The notes beneath the pieces are model-generated. The model was given only the letters and a program-made list of their open reading frames with translations, was not told the DNA's origin and did no database searches. A stretch of 64,000 nucleotides of DNA. It comes from Pseudoips prasinana (lineage: Eukaryota; Arthropoda; Insecta; Lepidoptera; Nolidae). A program made the translations under genes and the position numbers. The DNA is taken from positions 27,966,549 to 28,030,548 of the forward strand of contig OX621234.1 in NCBI GenBank assembly GCA_951640165.1, read 5' to 3'. Of this stretch, positions 55,150 through 64,000 are shown piece by piece; position 1 is the stretch's first letter, and each line of letters starts with the position of its first letter.

Positions 55150-55907
55150 TTACCATGGAAGAAATCGGTACAATGCTCGATGACCTCAGCAGAGTCTCTC
55201 AACAAGTGGGTCTGAAAATTAACATGGATAAGACGAAAATCATGTCAAATGTCCATGTTGCACCCACTCAATTGAAAGTTGGTGACTCTGAACTCGAAGT
55301 TGTAGAGAACTATATTTACCTAGGACAGACCATCCAACTAGGTAGGTCCAACTTCGAGAAGGAGGTCAATCGTAGAATCCTACTCGGCTGGGCAGCGTTC
55401 GGGAAGCTACGTAACATCTTCTCGTCTAAAATACCGCAGTGTCTCAAGTCGAAAGTCTTCGACCAGTGTGTGTTGCCAGTGATGACTTACGGAACAGAGA
55501 CGTGGTCGCTCACTATGGGCCTTATTAGAAGGCTCAAGGTCACCCAAAGAGCAATGGAGAGGGCTATGCTTGGAGTTTCCCTGCGGGATCGAATCAAATA
55601 TGTCGAAATCCGCAGGCGAACCAAAGTCACCGACATAGCCCGAAGAATTGCAAAACTGAAGTGGCAGTGGGCGGGGCACATAGCTCGTAGAACCGATGGC
55701 CGTTGGGGCAGAAAGGTTCTTGAGTGGCGACCACAAACCGGAAGACGCAGCGTGGGCAGGCCCCCTACAAGATGGACCGATGATCTTGTGCGGGTCGCTC
55801 GAAACTGCTGGATGCGAATAGCGCAAGACCGGCAATTGTGGAAATCTTTGGGGGAGGCCTTTGTCCAGCAGTGGACGTCTTTCGGCTGATATGATGATGA
55901 TGATGAT
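55150..55907 (+). mobile_element. RTE-B LINE, 5'-truncated, with ATG-repeat tail
   Basis: Holds the C-terminal half of an RTE reverse transcriptase (open frame 55155-55889), then GTGGACGTCTTTCGGCTGAT and ATGATGATGATGATGAT as the 3' tail. It is the best of at least six RTE-B pieces in the window (also 4375, 14285, 17255, 26955, 48930, 59985). Truncation falls just after where the YADD motif would be. Confidence 0.8.
55155..55889 (+). pseudogene. RTE-B reverse transcriptase, C-terminal 244 residues
   Basis: Reads LDDLSRVSQQVGLKINMDKT with KIMSN (9-33), VENYIYLGQTIQLGR (50-64), EVNRRILLGWAAFGKL, VLPVMTYGTETWSL (108-121), VTQRAMERAMLGVSLRDRI (130-148), KLKWQWAGHIARRTDGRW and GRRSVGRPPTRWTDDL, then QDRQLWKSLGEAFVQQWTSF. 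This is the thumb/connection and tail of RTE RTs, read without a stop. No catalytic YADD and no endonuclease, so it is inactive through 5' truncation rather than decay. The ATG at 55155 is internal to the original protein. Confidence 0.8.
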
Positions 55908-56019
55908 TTCAGTATTTACTAAACTCAGCGTAATGCAAAAAAATGCTATACTGCTAAGTAATACAAAAATAGCACCCAATATATACATAAATGAAAATTA
56001 TAAACTGATTAAAATATTA

Positions 56020-57301
56020 GGTCTTTACCTATGAAATTGCCGTTCTGCAGTACTGGCCATTTCAAATCAAAATATTTTTTGTTTGGCTAAGAATTCTAAT
56101 TTCAAATTAATTTTATTTTAAAAACATGGATTCTTTTTTCCAAAAGTAGTCATTTCTTTATTGATTAGTGTTACATTTTCATCGCATTTCAATCTTTTTC
56201 GTCATCATGGATACGTTAAAAATTCGAGTAATTATGGAATATGAGTACCGTCGTGGCAGCAACGGGGCACAAGCGGCACGCAACATCAACGACGTTTACG
56301 GAGCTAACACTACAAACCAACGCACCACCTGTTATTGGTTTGCTCGCTTCCGTTCTGGAAATTTCGACCTGAAAAATGAACCTCGCGGTCGTCCGAAGAC
56401 TTTGGTCGACAATGACGAATTAAAGGCGGTTGTGGAAGCTGATGATACACAATCTACGGCTGAATTAGCAGCAGCTTTCGACGTTAGCGTCAAAACAATA
56501 TTGGTCCATTTGCGTCAAATTGGCAAGGTAAAAAAGCTTGACAAATGGGTGCCCCACGAACTCAATGATCGCCAGCGCGAAGTACGCGTCGAGACGTGCC
56601 TTGCACTGCTCAACAGACACACAAATGAAGGAATTTTGAACCGCATTGTTACCTGCGATGAAAAATGGATTCTGTTTGATAACCGCAAGCGCTCAGCAAG
56701 TTGGTTGGATCCTGGTTCAGCACCTAAACAATGCCCTAAACGAAAACTTACCCCTAGAAAAGTGATGGTCACTGTTTGGTGGTCTAGCGCCGGTGTGATT
56801 CATCACAGCTTCTTACCAAACGGGGTGAGCATTACTGCAGATGTGTACTGTGAAGAACTGAGCACAATGATGGAGAAGCTGGCGCATCTCCAACCAGCAT
56901 TGGTCAATCGCTCGTCTCCGCTGCTCCTGCACGACAACGCGCGACCTCATACTGCACAGCAGACGGTCTCCAAGTTGCAAGAACTGGGGTTGGAAGCTCT
57001 CCGTCATCCGCCCTACTCACCAGACCTTGCGCCTACAGACTACTACTTTTTCCAGAATTTGGATAACTTCTTGGCGGGAAAAAAATTCAATACCCGAGAG
57101 GCAGTACAAAATGCCTTTGAAGAATTTGTTGCCTCCCGTCCAGCTGATTTCTTTAAGAAGGGCATCAATAAACTGCCACTGCGATGGCAAAGATGCATTG
57201 ATTGCATGGGTGATTACTTCGATTAATACAAATAAAAAAATTCATGAAAAAAATTCGTTTAAATTTTTTCATACAAAACGGCAATTTCATAGGTAAAGAC
57301 C
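56020..57301 (+). mobile_element. Complete mariner transposon, cecropia-like
   Basis: 1282 bp, bounded by perfect 25-bp terminal inverted repeats that begin GGTCTTTACCTATGAAATT. They are flanked by TA on both sides (56018-56019 and 57302-57303), the standard mariner target duplication. It encodes one intact transposase. Length, TIRs and TSD are all as expected for a functional mariner. Terminal repeats without a single mismatch imply recent arrival. The sequence resembles the cecropia subfamily, to which human Hsmar1/SETMAR also belongs. Confidence 0.93.
56207..57226 (+). CDS. Mariner transposase, DD34D, apparently intact
   Basis: 339 residues from the ATG at 56207 to TAA. The frame is open slightly upstream, but no earlier ATG exists and mariners start with this MDTLKIR-type sequence. 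N-terminal helix-turn-helix DNA-binding region (about 1-110) includes GRPKTLVDND (61-70) and LRQIGKVKKLDKW (102-114). Then come the WVPHEL motif (114-119) and the catalytic domain with Asp151 (VTCDEKWILFDN), Asp243 (LLLHDNARPHTA) and Asp278 (YSPDLAPTDYYFF). There are 34 residues between the second and third Asp, and the whole mariner signature is present. It cuts and pastes the 56020-57301 element at TA sites. No stop, frameshift or catalytic substitution is visible. Confidence 0.93.
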   Translation: MDTLKIRVIMEYEYRRGSNGAQAARNINDVYGANTTNQRTTCYWFARFRSGNFDLKNEPRGRPKTLVDNDELKAVVEADDTQSTAELAAAFDVSVKTILVHLRQIGKVKKLDKWVPHELNDRQREVRVETCLALLNRHTNEGILNRIVTCDEKWILFDNRKRSASWLDPGSAPKQCPKRKLTPRKVMVTVWWSSAGVIHHSFLPNGVSITADVYCEELSTMMEKLAHLQPALVNRSSPLLLHDNARPHTAQQTVSKLQELGLEALRHPPYSPDLAPTDYYFFQNLDNFLAGKKFNTREAVQNAFEEFVASRPADFFKKGINKLPLRWQRCIDCMGDYFD

Positions 57302-59984
57302 TATTATGTTACGTATGTATCCAAACTTAAAGTAACTAACTCGGTTTATAAAATATACACAGTTCAATATACCTACTACCTGCTTACCATAGGAATGTAT
57401 GTAGATGTAAGTAGGTTAAGATGCTGTCGCACATTCATCACTTCACTCTAATTTTCTCTAATCTTACACCTTAAAAGGTTTTATGTATAGAAATAAATCT
57501 ATATATACTTAAAAGCGTGCGCTAGTGCATTCGCTTCATAAATGAAATATTCACTTCAGAAATTCGGATGTTCATACGAATAGAATCCAATACACGAACC
57601 GTAATAGTTTTTTTTTGTTCGTCTGTTGCTTTTAAAAAATAGACGCATACTCAATTCATACTAAATTCGGTGAATACCAATTATTTATCATTTTCTCTTA
57701 ACGATTCCAGATAAACTTCTTCATTGTAGATATACTTTCCTATTCTGGGTGTTGCTAATGTTGCTATACATCTGTTCGTCACAAGAAGGTCTGCTTATTC
57801 CCATTACAACTAAGTTACTAAACGTGCTTACGAAGTTTGCCCGGAAACAGCACCAATAAATTACATTGAGTCCTTCTTTAAACTGGAATAGGTTATTCAT
57901 AGAACATTGGAAATTTCAATGACGGGAAAGGCGTCCCAGTTAGGGAAGAACGACTCTAATAAAGACAATGGATTTGCATAATAATGTGATAGTTAAGACT
58001 CCAGTGTGCCTTCTCGTTTAATTTAAAACCAAATTTTAGGTAATATAGATTTTTAAGTTTTTGTGTTGTTATAATACCTATTGTAAATGTTGTATACACC
58101 TGTAATGGCAATCACACTTGTAATTAAACATAAAAACAATTTTTAGTTGCGTTGTGAACTGCCGATGGTGTGTCATTTATAAATAAATAATGATCTATAA
58201 TTGGGGCGCATTAAAGCACGACCTTCGTTGTAGCAAGAATTCAATAATAATATTGCATTCTTACCTTAATATAGACATAACCATTCAGACAAGAGGTAGA
58301 ATATAACTAAAACAATTAATTTCAAAAATGTTAAATCTATAAATAATAATTTCCATAGATGGAAGCTCTCTGATTAACCTCCGTGGTCTTGAGGGCTCCG
58401 TTAATTCCACCCAAAGGGAGCAAAAAGTATTAAAATTTTTGTCTCGTGTTAAAAATGTTATTTAAAAGCATGTTTAATGGGGGCCTTGCACATGCTTTTA
58501 CAACTTTTGAAATTATATTTATGCACATAATTTTATAATTATTACATAGATTTCATAAAAATAAAATAGTATTATTATGATTTTTTTAAGAAGATGGTTT
58601 AATATCTTTTATCATTTCAATTTCGAGAGGCTTTCATGAGTTGTTGGCATAACGGGTTCAGATCCTTTATTCGGAACAGCAAGCAAATTAAATGAATAGA
58701 TACTTTAGAGAGAAAGGAAAACAACTTAATTTGATTTTATGACTGCTTACTTAGAAAGTTAGGTTTACTTGGGCTATCTAACGCAAAAGCAAAGGTATTT
58801 TCATTTTATCAGTCTAGGTAAGATTTTCTTATATTTTTAGTTATATCAAGTGCAAAATATATACATATTTATTGTTCTTTTTTTTGAGAACACAACGCCT
58901 GCAATATTGAGTTTAATTCATGTATCGCGGGGGACTTGACAAGTATGTAATACACGAGGTAAAGCACACTCAGACTTGGGACAGTAATTTATGAGTCACT
59001 CAAATAATTTCCCTGTGCGGGACTCTAAACTTGAAGGCGCCGCGGTAGCAGCGGTTTGACCACCTTCACGTCTCCAATCTTATGTTACATGGGTGTCGAC
59101 AATATTACCCAAATAGCTGAATCCAAGCCACATCCAAGCACTTTAATCAAATTGTTCAGGGAGCTATATCTATTAAGCTAGAATTCTGGGTCAAACTTGG
59201 GAGCTTGCTTTACAGTTACGAGGCAAAAGCAACGCACCAGTACCTAAGACAAGCATTCGGGTCACTCAGCCTCGGGGCGAGTCAACCACTCAGATCCCCG
59301 CAACAGACAGTGAGCCCTAACTGCGAGCCTTACATTCCCGTGATGCACAATCCGCTGGGTTGACCTCGCCAGGTATATGCCTCCTAATCAATGAGGTTTT
59401 AAATGGCTTGATCTGAGAGACCCAGTTAGCTGCAAACAAGGTTAAATAGAAATTCACTTTCGCAACTTATGGGAGCCGATATACAGATTAACTCAACAAG
59501 CAGGGCCTTACTTCCGTGGTGGAACCAGAGCAGTCGTCATCAACATATACTCTTTCAATGTCGGCGGCACGAGGAAACGTCAAACGTTCTCGATCCGCTT
59601 CCAGAGCAAACGTATGGCCCCAAAAGGACTTGATCCCAATAAATAATTATTTGTATTCAATTAATAAACTACCATGGGCGCATGAAAGCTTTCATGCCAC
59701 AAACGATGTTTATCAGGGTGAATAATATTTTATCGGAACAGCATTTTGACGTCAGGCACACACAGTCTTATATCGCCTACAACGAGTAATGCCATTACAA
59801 AGACAGCCTTAAGCCATCTTGGACCGGAGTGCAAACAATCATCATCCCGTAGATGCACGTGTAGAATCATAAACAGAATACGCAACTTACCTCTTGACGG
59901 CTTAATCACCGCGTGCTGCTGGAGGAAAAATGTGTTCATTCAACTCCCAATCAATTTTTTTAAATGTGAACTGATTATGTAAGG
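57302..59984. other. 2.7 kb with no assignable gene
   Basis: AT-rich DNA to about 58950. A worn tRNA-like head may lie on the minus strand near 58985-59090 (GAGTCCCGCACAGGGAAATT). 59200-59380 is GC-richer without recognisable motifs. Overlapping short frames at 59516-59982 show nothing identifiable. Confidence 0.4.
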
Positions 59985-60100
59985 TAATATTTTAACGCTC
60001 TGTTTTACGGATCTCAGCATTTCTCTTTGGGTGACCATCCGTCTGATAAGGCCCTTAAGGGGCGACCACGTCTCTGTTCCGTAAGTCATCACGCTTCCGT
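59985..60100 (-). mobile_element. RTE-B LINE fragment
   Basis: On the minus strand it reads VMTYGTETWSPLKGLIRR, then MVTQREMLRS, the VMTYGTETWSL..GLIRRLKVTQRAMERA segment of RTE-B with one codon lost. Both ends are broken off, which is unusual for a LINE insertion and implies later rearrangement. Confidence 0.7.
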
Positions 60101-60504
60101 TTGTTTTACATGCTATAAAATAAACATGCGCTGTTTCAAAAACTGTAGCATAATTCTGTATAGCATGGCTTTTCATGACACGGCATGGCTCACGTTAGAG
60201 CAGGACTCGCCTTTACAACAGAATGCATACAGAAACTAGGTACTTGACGATTACTTTGTAAAAATATGTCTCAGACGGGGCTGCGGCAGGTAGGCATCAT
60301 TAGCCGTACTTTAATGTCGTAGTAGAAGGTCGGGCACATCAAAGAGCGCTCAAGCAGTAGGTTCAGATATTTATGGAAACACCTTTGACAATCGTTCAAA
60401 GGCTGACAATACCCAATTTACCTTTTCACGCTTAAGAAATATTAACTTCATGAGCTTAAATAGAAAATATTAACTTCATGAGAAATCTAACTCAAGAAAT
60501 ATAA
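60101..60504. other. Intergenic; 28-base tandem duplication at 60437-60482
   Basis: AAATATTAACTTCATGAG occurs at 60437-60454 and again at 60465-60482, the only structure noted here. Confidence 0.5.
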
Positions 60505-60690
60505 AGCGTACTAATATTATAAATGTTAAAGTTTGTCAGAATGGGCCTAAGGATGCTTGTTACTCTTTCACGGAAAAACTAGCAAACGGATTTTCATGAA
60601 GCTTTGTACGAATATAGCTTATATATCCGAATAACACATAGGCTAATGTTTGACGCGGGTAAAACCATAACACATAAAATAATAGTTAAT
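60505..60690 (+). mobile_element. Lep1-like Helitron, damaged
   Basis: TACTAATATTATAAATGTTA, AAGTTTGTCAGAATGGGCCT, TGTTACTCTTTCACGGAAAA, and GACGCGGGTAAAACCATAAC follow the family. The TC start and the terminal CCGCGGGGCACAGCTAG are lost. Confidence 0.65.
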
Positions 60691-60827
60691 ATATATAGGT
60701 ATTTTTTTATCCTTTGCTTGAAATTTATTTTAGAGGTGAGTTTCTGAACGTGTTGAGGCAAAGCAGTTGAATTGTGTTTTGGGATTAATGAGGTTCATAA
60801 AAATTATACTTTATACCTTTGTCCTCT

Positions 60828-61020
60828 TTTCCGTACCCAAAGGGTAAAACGGGATCCTATTACCAAGACTCCGCTGTCTGACTATCAGTCTGTCACCAGG
60901 CTGTATCTCATGAACCGTGATTGTTTGACAGTAGAATTTTTCACAGCTGATGTATTTCTGATGCCGCTTTAACAACAAATACTAAAAAAAGAATAAAATA
61001 AATATTTAATTAAATAACGT
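60828..61020 (+). repeat. Dispersed non-coding element, second copy
   Basis: TTTCCGTACCCAAAGGGTAA, CACCAGGCTGTATCTCATGA, ACCGTGATTGTTTGACAGTA, TGATGTATTTCTGATGCCGC follow 21070-21260. The terminal hairpin module is not in place; an inverted version of it appears at 61097-61122. Confidence 0.65.
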
Positions 61021-61071
61021 TTCTTGTATGGGATCCCATATAACAAACGTGATTTTTATAGAGAATGGTAT

Positions 61072-61136
61072 GGAAATTGGCGTAAATGTAATGATAAAAA
61101 ACCGGCCAAGTCCGACTGGGACTTACGCCAATTTCC
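61072..61136. repeat. 14-bp perfect inverted repeat around an inverted element end
   Basis: GGAAATTGGCGTAA (61072-61085) and TTACGCCAATTTCC (61123-61136) enclose ATAAAAAACCGGCCAAGTCC, which is the terminal module of the 21070-21330 element in the opposite orientation. Confidence 0.7.
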
Positions 61137-61479
61137 CTGATGACGTTTTGAGGTGTAAAATTTAATTAATATCGAATAGTAATGTAGGGATTTATACCGA
61201 AAATACCAGTTGATAAAGGTTGTGCATTGTTAAAATATTGCGTCCTTCTTAGAATTTATTCATTCATATTTATGATCGAGTAGTGGTCAATTGTTTTGAA
61301 ACAAGTAAAAATAGGCATTGAAACCAACTAAAAACTATTAAACAGGTAATAGGTGCCAATAAGCACAGGTAATAAACGTATTTACTGCCTTCACGTTACG
61401 TCGGTTTTTGGTTACTAAAATATTTATATTCTTCCTTTTCGTTCTTTCTTTTTAGATTTTATAATAGCCATAATACAAT
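61137..61479. other. No gene or repeat recognised
   Basis: AT-rich intergenic sequence. Nothing identifiable. Confidence 0.5.
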
Positions 61480-61740
61480 ATATCTTATTGGGATAACATA
61501 ATATAAGATTATCACATCATTCCCACACAGCCATTTGATCCCAAACTACGCAGAGTAGAGGAAACCAGATAACTGGTATACTATATACTACTTTTCTTTT
61601 GTAAATATATGTTTATGTAGATATTTACAACCAGATTCAGGACGAACAGACATGTTTATGCGCACAAATATCTGTCCTAATCGTACCCACGACTTGCTGT
61701 AAAGGCAACTGTCTACAAACCACCAATCGGCCCATCTAAC
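61480..61740 (-). mobile_element. tRNA-derived SINE, family A
   Basis: The minus-strand order is GCAAGTCGTGGGTACGATTA (worn B box), GGACAGATATTTGTGCGCAT, AAACATGTCTGTTCGTCCTG, AGTATACCAGTTATCTGGTT, GCGTAGTTTGGGATCAAATG. Head-to-head with the SINE at 61797. Confidence 0.75.
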
Positions 61741-61796
61741 CTTGAATTATAGGTGTATTAAATTTTGTACAATATTTCTTTGACGGTCACCGTCGC

Positions 61797-62035
61797 CTAG
61801 TTGGTAGTGCTCCTACCTACGTAGCTGGTAGTCCTGGGTTCGAATCCCGGTAAGTGCAAATATTTGTGTGATGAGCACGAATATTTGTTTCTGAGTCATG
61901 GATGTTATCTATGTATTTAAGTATTTATCTATCTATATAATAATGTATATCGTCGCCTATTACCCATAGTAGAAGCTTTCCTTAGTTTGGGGCTAGGATG
62001 ATCTGTGTGACAGTGTCCCTAGATATTATTATTAT
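61797..62035 (+). mobile_element. tRNA-derived SINE, family A variant
   Basis: GTCGCCTAGTTGGTAGTGCT head, perfect B box GGTTCGAATCC at 61837-61847, GCAAATATTTGTGTGATGAG, CACGAATATTTGTTTCTGAG, AGTTTGGGGCTAGGATGATC, tail CCCTAGATATTATTATTAT. The head differs from the GGCCTGTTGGCG type, so it is a separate subfamily. The acceptor ends do not pair, so it is not a tRNA gene. Confidence 0.8.
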
Positions 62036-62357
62036 ATAAAAAATGAAGTAGCAATTTTTACTTACTTAAATTTAAAAACCAATGCAAATATAAAATTTAG
62101 TTCAGTAAAAATACAAACAAAATGCAAATGAATCTGTTATGGAAGCACAGTATCGTGATACAACCAATGTTAGAATATTGTAGGTGGGTATAAGAATTAT
62201 GACGGGTATTCAATTAAGTGGGACAACAAGATAGCGGCAAAAATTTACAATGTTTAAGAGGTATACTATTTTTGCTTATAAGATATTGTTTCACCATGGT
62301 ATCAGTGTTGCTGACTGAAAGACTAGCCAATATTACTGACTCTTCTTGACAACAGAA

Positions 62358-62459
62358 TCTATACATATAATAGATTCGTAGAAAAGTCAAAACTGTACAT
62401 GGAATATTTTTTAAAAAGGATACTTGGGGCGTGATCTACAATCGATTTCGAAGCCAAAA
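62358..62459 (+). mobile_element. Lep1-like Helitron, 5' fragment
   Basis: TCTATACATATAATAGATTC, GAAAAGTCAAAACTGTACAT, GGCGTGATCTACAATCGATT follow the first 100 bases of the Helitron at 42459-42770, preceded by A. The rest is missing. Confidence 0.7.
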
Positions 62460-62587
62460 TACATAGGCATATTAACGAGCTTGATTTGGACTTTATTTTT
62501 TACTTTGGACCCCATGTGGCTCGTGTGGTGTCGGAAGAAGTACGATGTTCTTGCTACTTGTCCACTGGTCATTGGTCTTAACGGCCC

Positions 62588-62818
62588 TGTTGGCGTGGTT
62601 GGCAAATGCTTGCTTTTCCCGCCGGAAGTCGTGAACAGGACAGATATACGTGTGCATAAACATGTCTGTTTGTCCTTAGTCTTGGTCTAATTATCTAAAT
62701 AAGTATGTTATTCAAAAAAAGTATATGTAGTATATCAGTTATCTGGTGTCCATAGTACAAGCTCTGATTAGTTTGGGATCAGATGTCCGTGTGTAAATAA
62801 TGTCCCAGGATATTATTA
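62588..62818 (+). mobile_element. tRNA-derived SINE, family A
   Basis: CCTGTTGGCGTGGTTGGCAA head, damaged B-box region (GAAGTCGTGAACAGGACAGA), CATAAACATGTCTGTTTGTC, AGTATATCAGTTATCTGGTG, AGCTCTGATTAGTTTGGGAT and tail CCAGGATATTATT. Confidence 0.8.
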
Positions 62819-63744
62819 AAAAAACAAACAGGTGCTTTAACAACAACAATTCAATGGATCGTACAACGATGGCTCCGCGCCGCTGACTGGATGCGGGCTA
62901 TCAAGGCATTTTTCACATGATTTTAGCCTAGAAGTTTTTTTGAACTTCCCCGGACCATAGAGAAGAACTAGGCTCAAGTCAAGATAGCCCTATTAGGATT
63001 AGACTCAGGGTGGATACGGAGGTGGAGATGCCTGTTATCTGGCCAATTGTAGGTATACACCACGACAAATATGCCAAATGACATTTCAAGAAACTTGGTT
63101 TCATGATATTGTCCATTGATATCTCCGAACTAGCATTGACTTAACCGAGAAAACGTTACTAACCCAAGAATTTAACATTAATAAAACTCAATAAATAATA
63201 TTAGGTAATTTTTCAAGCATTTCAAGTAAGTCTATTCGGTAATCCAAAGATAGTACACGCTCTGCCTGGTTTGCGATTAGATAGCAGTGCAGTTTGTTAG
63301 TAGTAAGATATTTATTATTTATTAAGATGCGTTAAATAAAGTTAACGTACCTTAAGAAGATTGTAGTCCTTAATTAATTTACTCAGCGAACATCAAAGCG
63401 TTAAGTATCATACCTATAAGTCATATTGCTACCGTAATAAGGTACTACTCTAAAGATTGTGAGTTTCTTAATTAAGGCGTTGACCACTTCGTCTTCAATA
63501 TAGCTATAATAGATAACATAAACAAGACCCTAATGTGCGGCCCCTGTAATTACTTGTATGGGACCTATCAGTTCAGAATATTTTACATCAAACTTGACAA
63601 AATATAACAAAGACACATCTTTTTTATTAATGCGGCATTCGCAGTTATTGTCTTTTACTTTACTTTTTACTTAGTTATACATAAAAAGAAGGACTCATCA
63701 TTATATAGATAGCTATGTCTTCGATGTAGAAAGTTTGAGGTAGA
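62819..63744. other. No gene; possible SINE 3' scrap at about 63240-63300
   Basis: AT-rich. CCAAAGATAGTACACGCTCT and GCCTGGTTTGCGATTAGATA weakly match the SINE family A 3' part. Nothing else recognised. Confidence 0.4.
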
Positions 63745-63809
63745 TTTTATGATATAGTTACACCTGGTGACTATATGATATAGTCGCCAGGTAGCGCAAT
63801 ATCATAAAA
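63745..63809. repeat. Near-palindrome, 31-bp arms, 3-base loop
   Basis: TTTTATGATATAGTTACACC.. (63745-63775) pairs with 63779-63809. The outer TTTTATGATAT and inner GACTATA parts match perfectly, with mismatches between. Confidence 0.65.
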
Positions 63810-63857
63810 AAATATATATAGCCAAAGAACTTATCACTTTAAACACGCTGCGGTCAT

Positions 63858-64000
63858 GTAAGTCAAAGTCAAAGATACTTTATTCCGTAAAAATTTTACA
63901 TTTATGTGGAATCGTCATATTTTTTTTCCCTACCGTGCAGTGCATGACGTGGCAGCTACTGAGAAACACTGCCAGAAAACTCAGTAGGAATCCTTTTTTA
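63858..64000 (-). mobile_element. LINE 3' end (CR1-like), running off the window
   Basis: Plus strand GTAAGTCAAAGTCAAAGATA, CTTTATTCCGTAAAAATTTT, TACCGTGCAGTGCATGACGT and GAGAAACACTGCCAGAAAAC. Sequence of the type GTCAAAGTCAAAGTA..TTTATT, read in reverse, closes abundant CR1-like LINEs in Lepidoptera. The body would lie to the right of the window. Confidence 0.5.

Noticed and set aside
55407..55988. 193-codon minus-strand frame
   Set aside because: Antisense of the RTE-B reverse transcriptase and its tail.
56207..57226. A host SETMAR-like gene
   Set aside because: The protein is similar to the Hsmar1-derived part of SETMAR, but there is no SET domain and perfect TIRs with TA duplications surround it, so it is an ordinary mariner.
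59516..60239. Overlapping short frames on both strands
   Set aside because: No motif apart from the RTE-B scrap at 59985-60100.
61797..61860. tRNA gene
   Set aside because: Perfect B box, but no closing acceptor stem; followed by the SINE family body.
1..64000. CRISPR array, prophage or bacterial operon
   Set aside because: No regularly spaced repeats; composition, SINEs, Helitrons and a putative intron all indicate eukaryotic DNA.

Overview
The window looks like AT-rich lepidopteran (moth or butterfly) nuclear DNA. Three things point that way: tRNA-derived SINEs with ATT-type tails, short Lep1-like Helitrons ending in GGGGCACAGCTAG inserted between A and T, and LINE 3' ends of types common in Lepidoptera. 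I find no complete host gene. The only likely host coding sequence is the last ~62 codons of a gene running in from the left edge (2-190, + strand), followed by a polyadenylation signal at 378-383. There is no rRNA gene, real tRNA gene or CRISPR array. Everything else I can name is mobile DNA, relics of it, or apparently non-coding AT-rich sequence. Family calls rest on motif recognition, because no search could be run.

Layout. 0-5 kb: host gene end, a decayed RTE-type LINE, a SINE and long blank stretches. 5.6-6.8 kb: 3' end of a CR1/Jockey-type LINE (- strand). 7-10.65 kb: a nearly full-length RTE-type LINE (- strand; endonuclease plus reverse transcriptase) with one nonsense codon, one homopolymer frameshift and a striking inverted, fold-back rearrangement in the RT region. 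11-18.6 kb: SINEs, Helitrons, LINE tails and a long-TIR MITE. 18.8-20.1 kb: a 5'-truncated Penelope-like element with RT (YVDD) and GIY-YIG endonuclease. 20-27 kb: SINEs, head-to-tail Helitrons, a (TA)n tract and a 127-bp long-terminal-inverted-repeat element. 27-41 kb: mostly blank, with scattered SINE, Helitron and GC-rich repeat copies. 41-42.1 kb: an internally deleted piggyBac relic (- strand). 42.3-45.2 kb: a Helitron nested in a SINE, and an inverted pair of LTR-like repeats. 50.5-54 kb: a SINE carrying a clean MITE insertion, next to an intact 970-residue ORF of a restriction-like-endonuclease (RLE) LINE (- strand). 55.1-57.3 kb: a second RTE family fragment followed by a complete mariner with perfect 25-bp TIRs and an intact DD34D transposase. 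57.3-64 kb: blanks, SINE and Helitron pieces, and the start of a LINE 3' end at the right edge.

How it fits together. The autonomous elements (RLE LINE, RTE LINE, Penelope, mariner) use different mobilisation chemistries and differ in decay. The mariner and the RLE LINE look youngest, since both have long uninterrupted ORFs. The SINEs and short Helitrons are non-autonomous and depend on machinery not encoded here. Several loci (8.5-8.8, 32.3, 48.7 and 61.1 kb) carry small inverted copies of adjacent sequence, consistent with template-switch events. That recurring structure, the intact RLE LINE and the intact mariner are the observations most worth following up.
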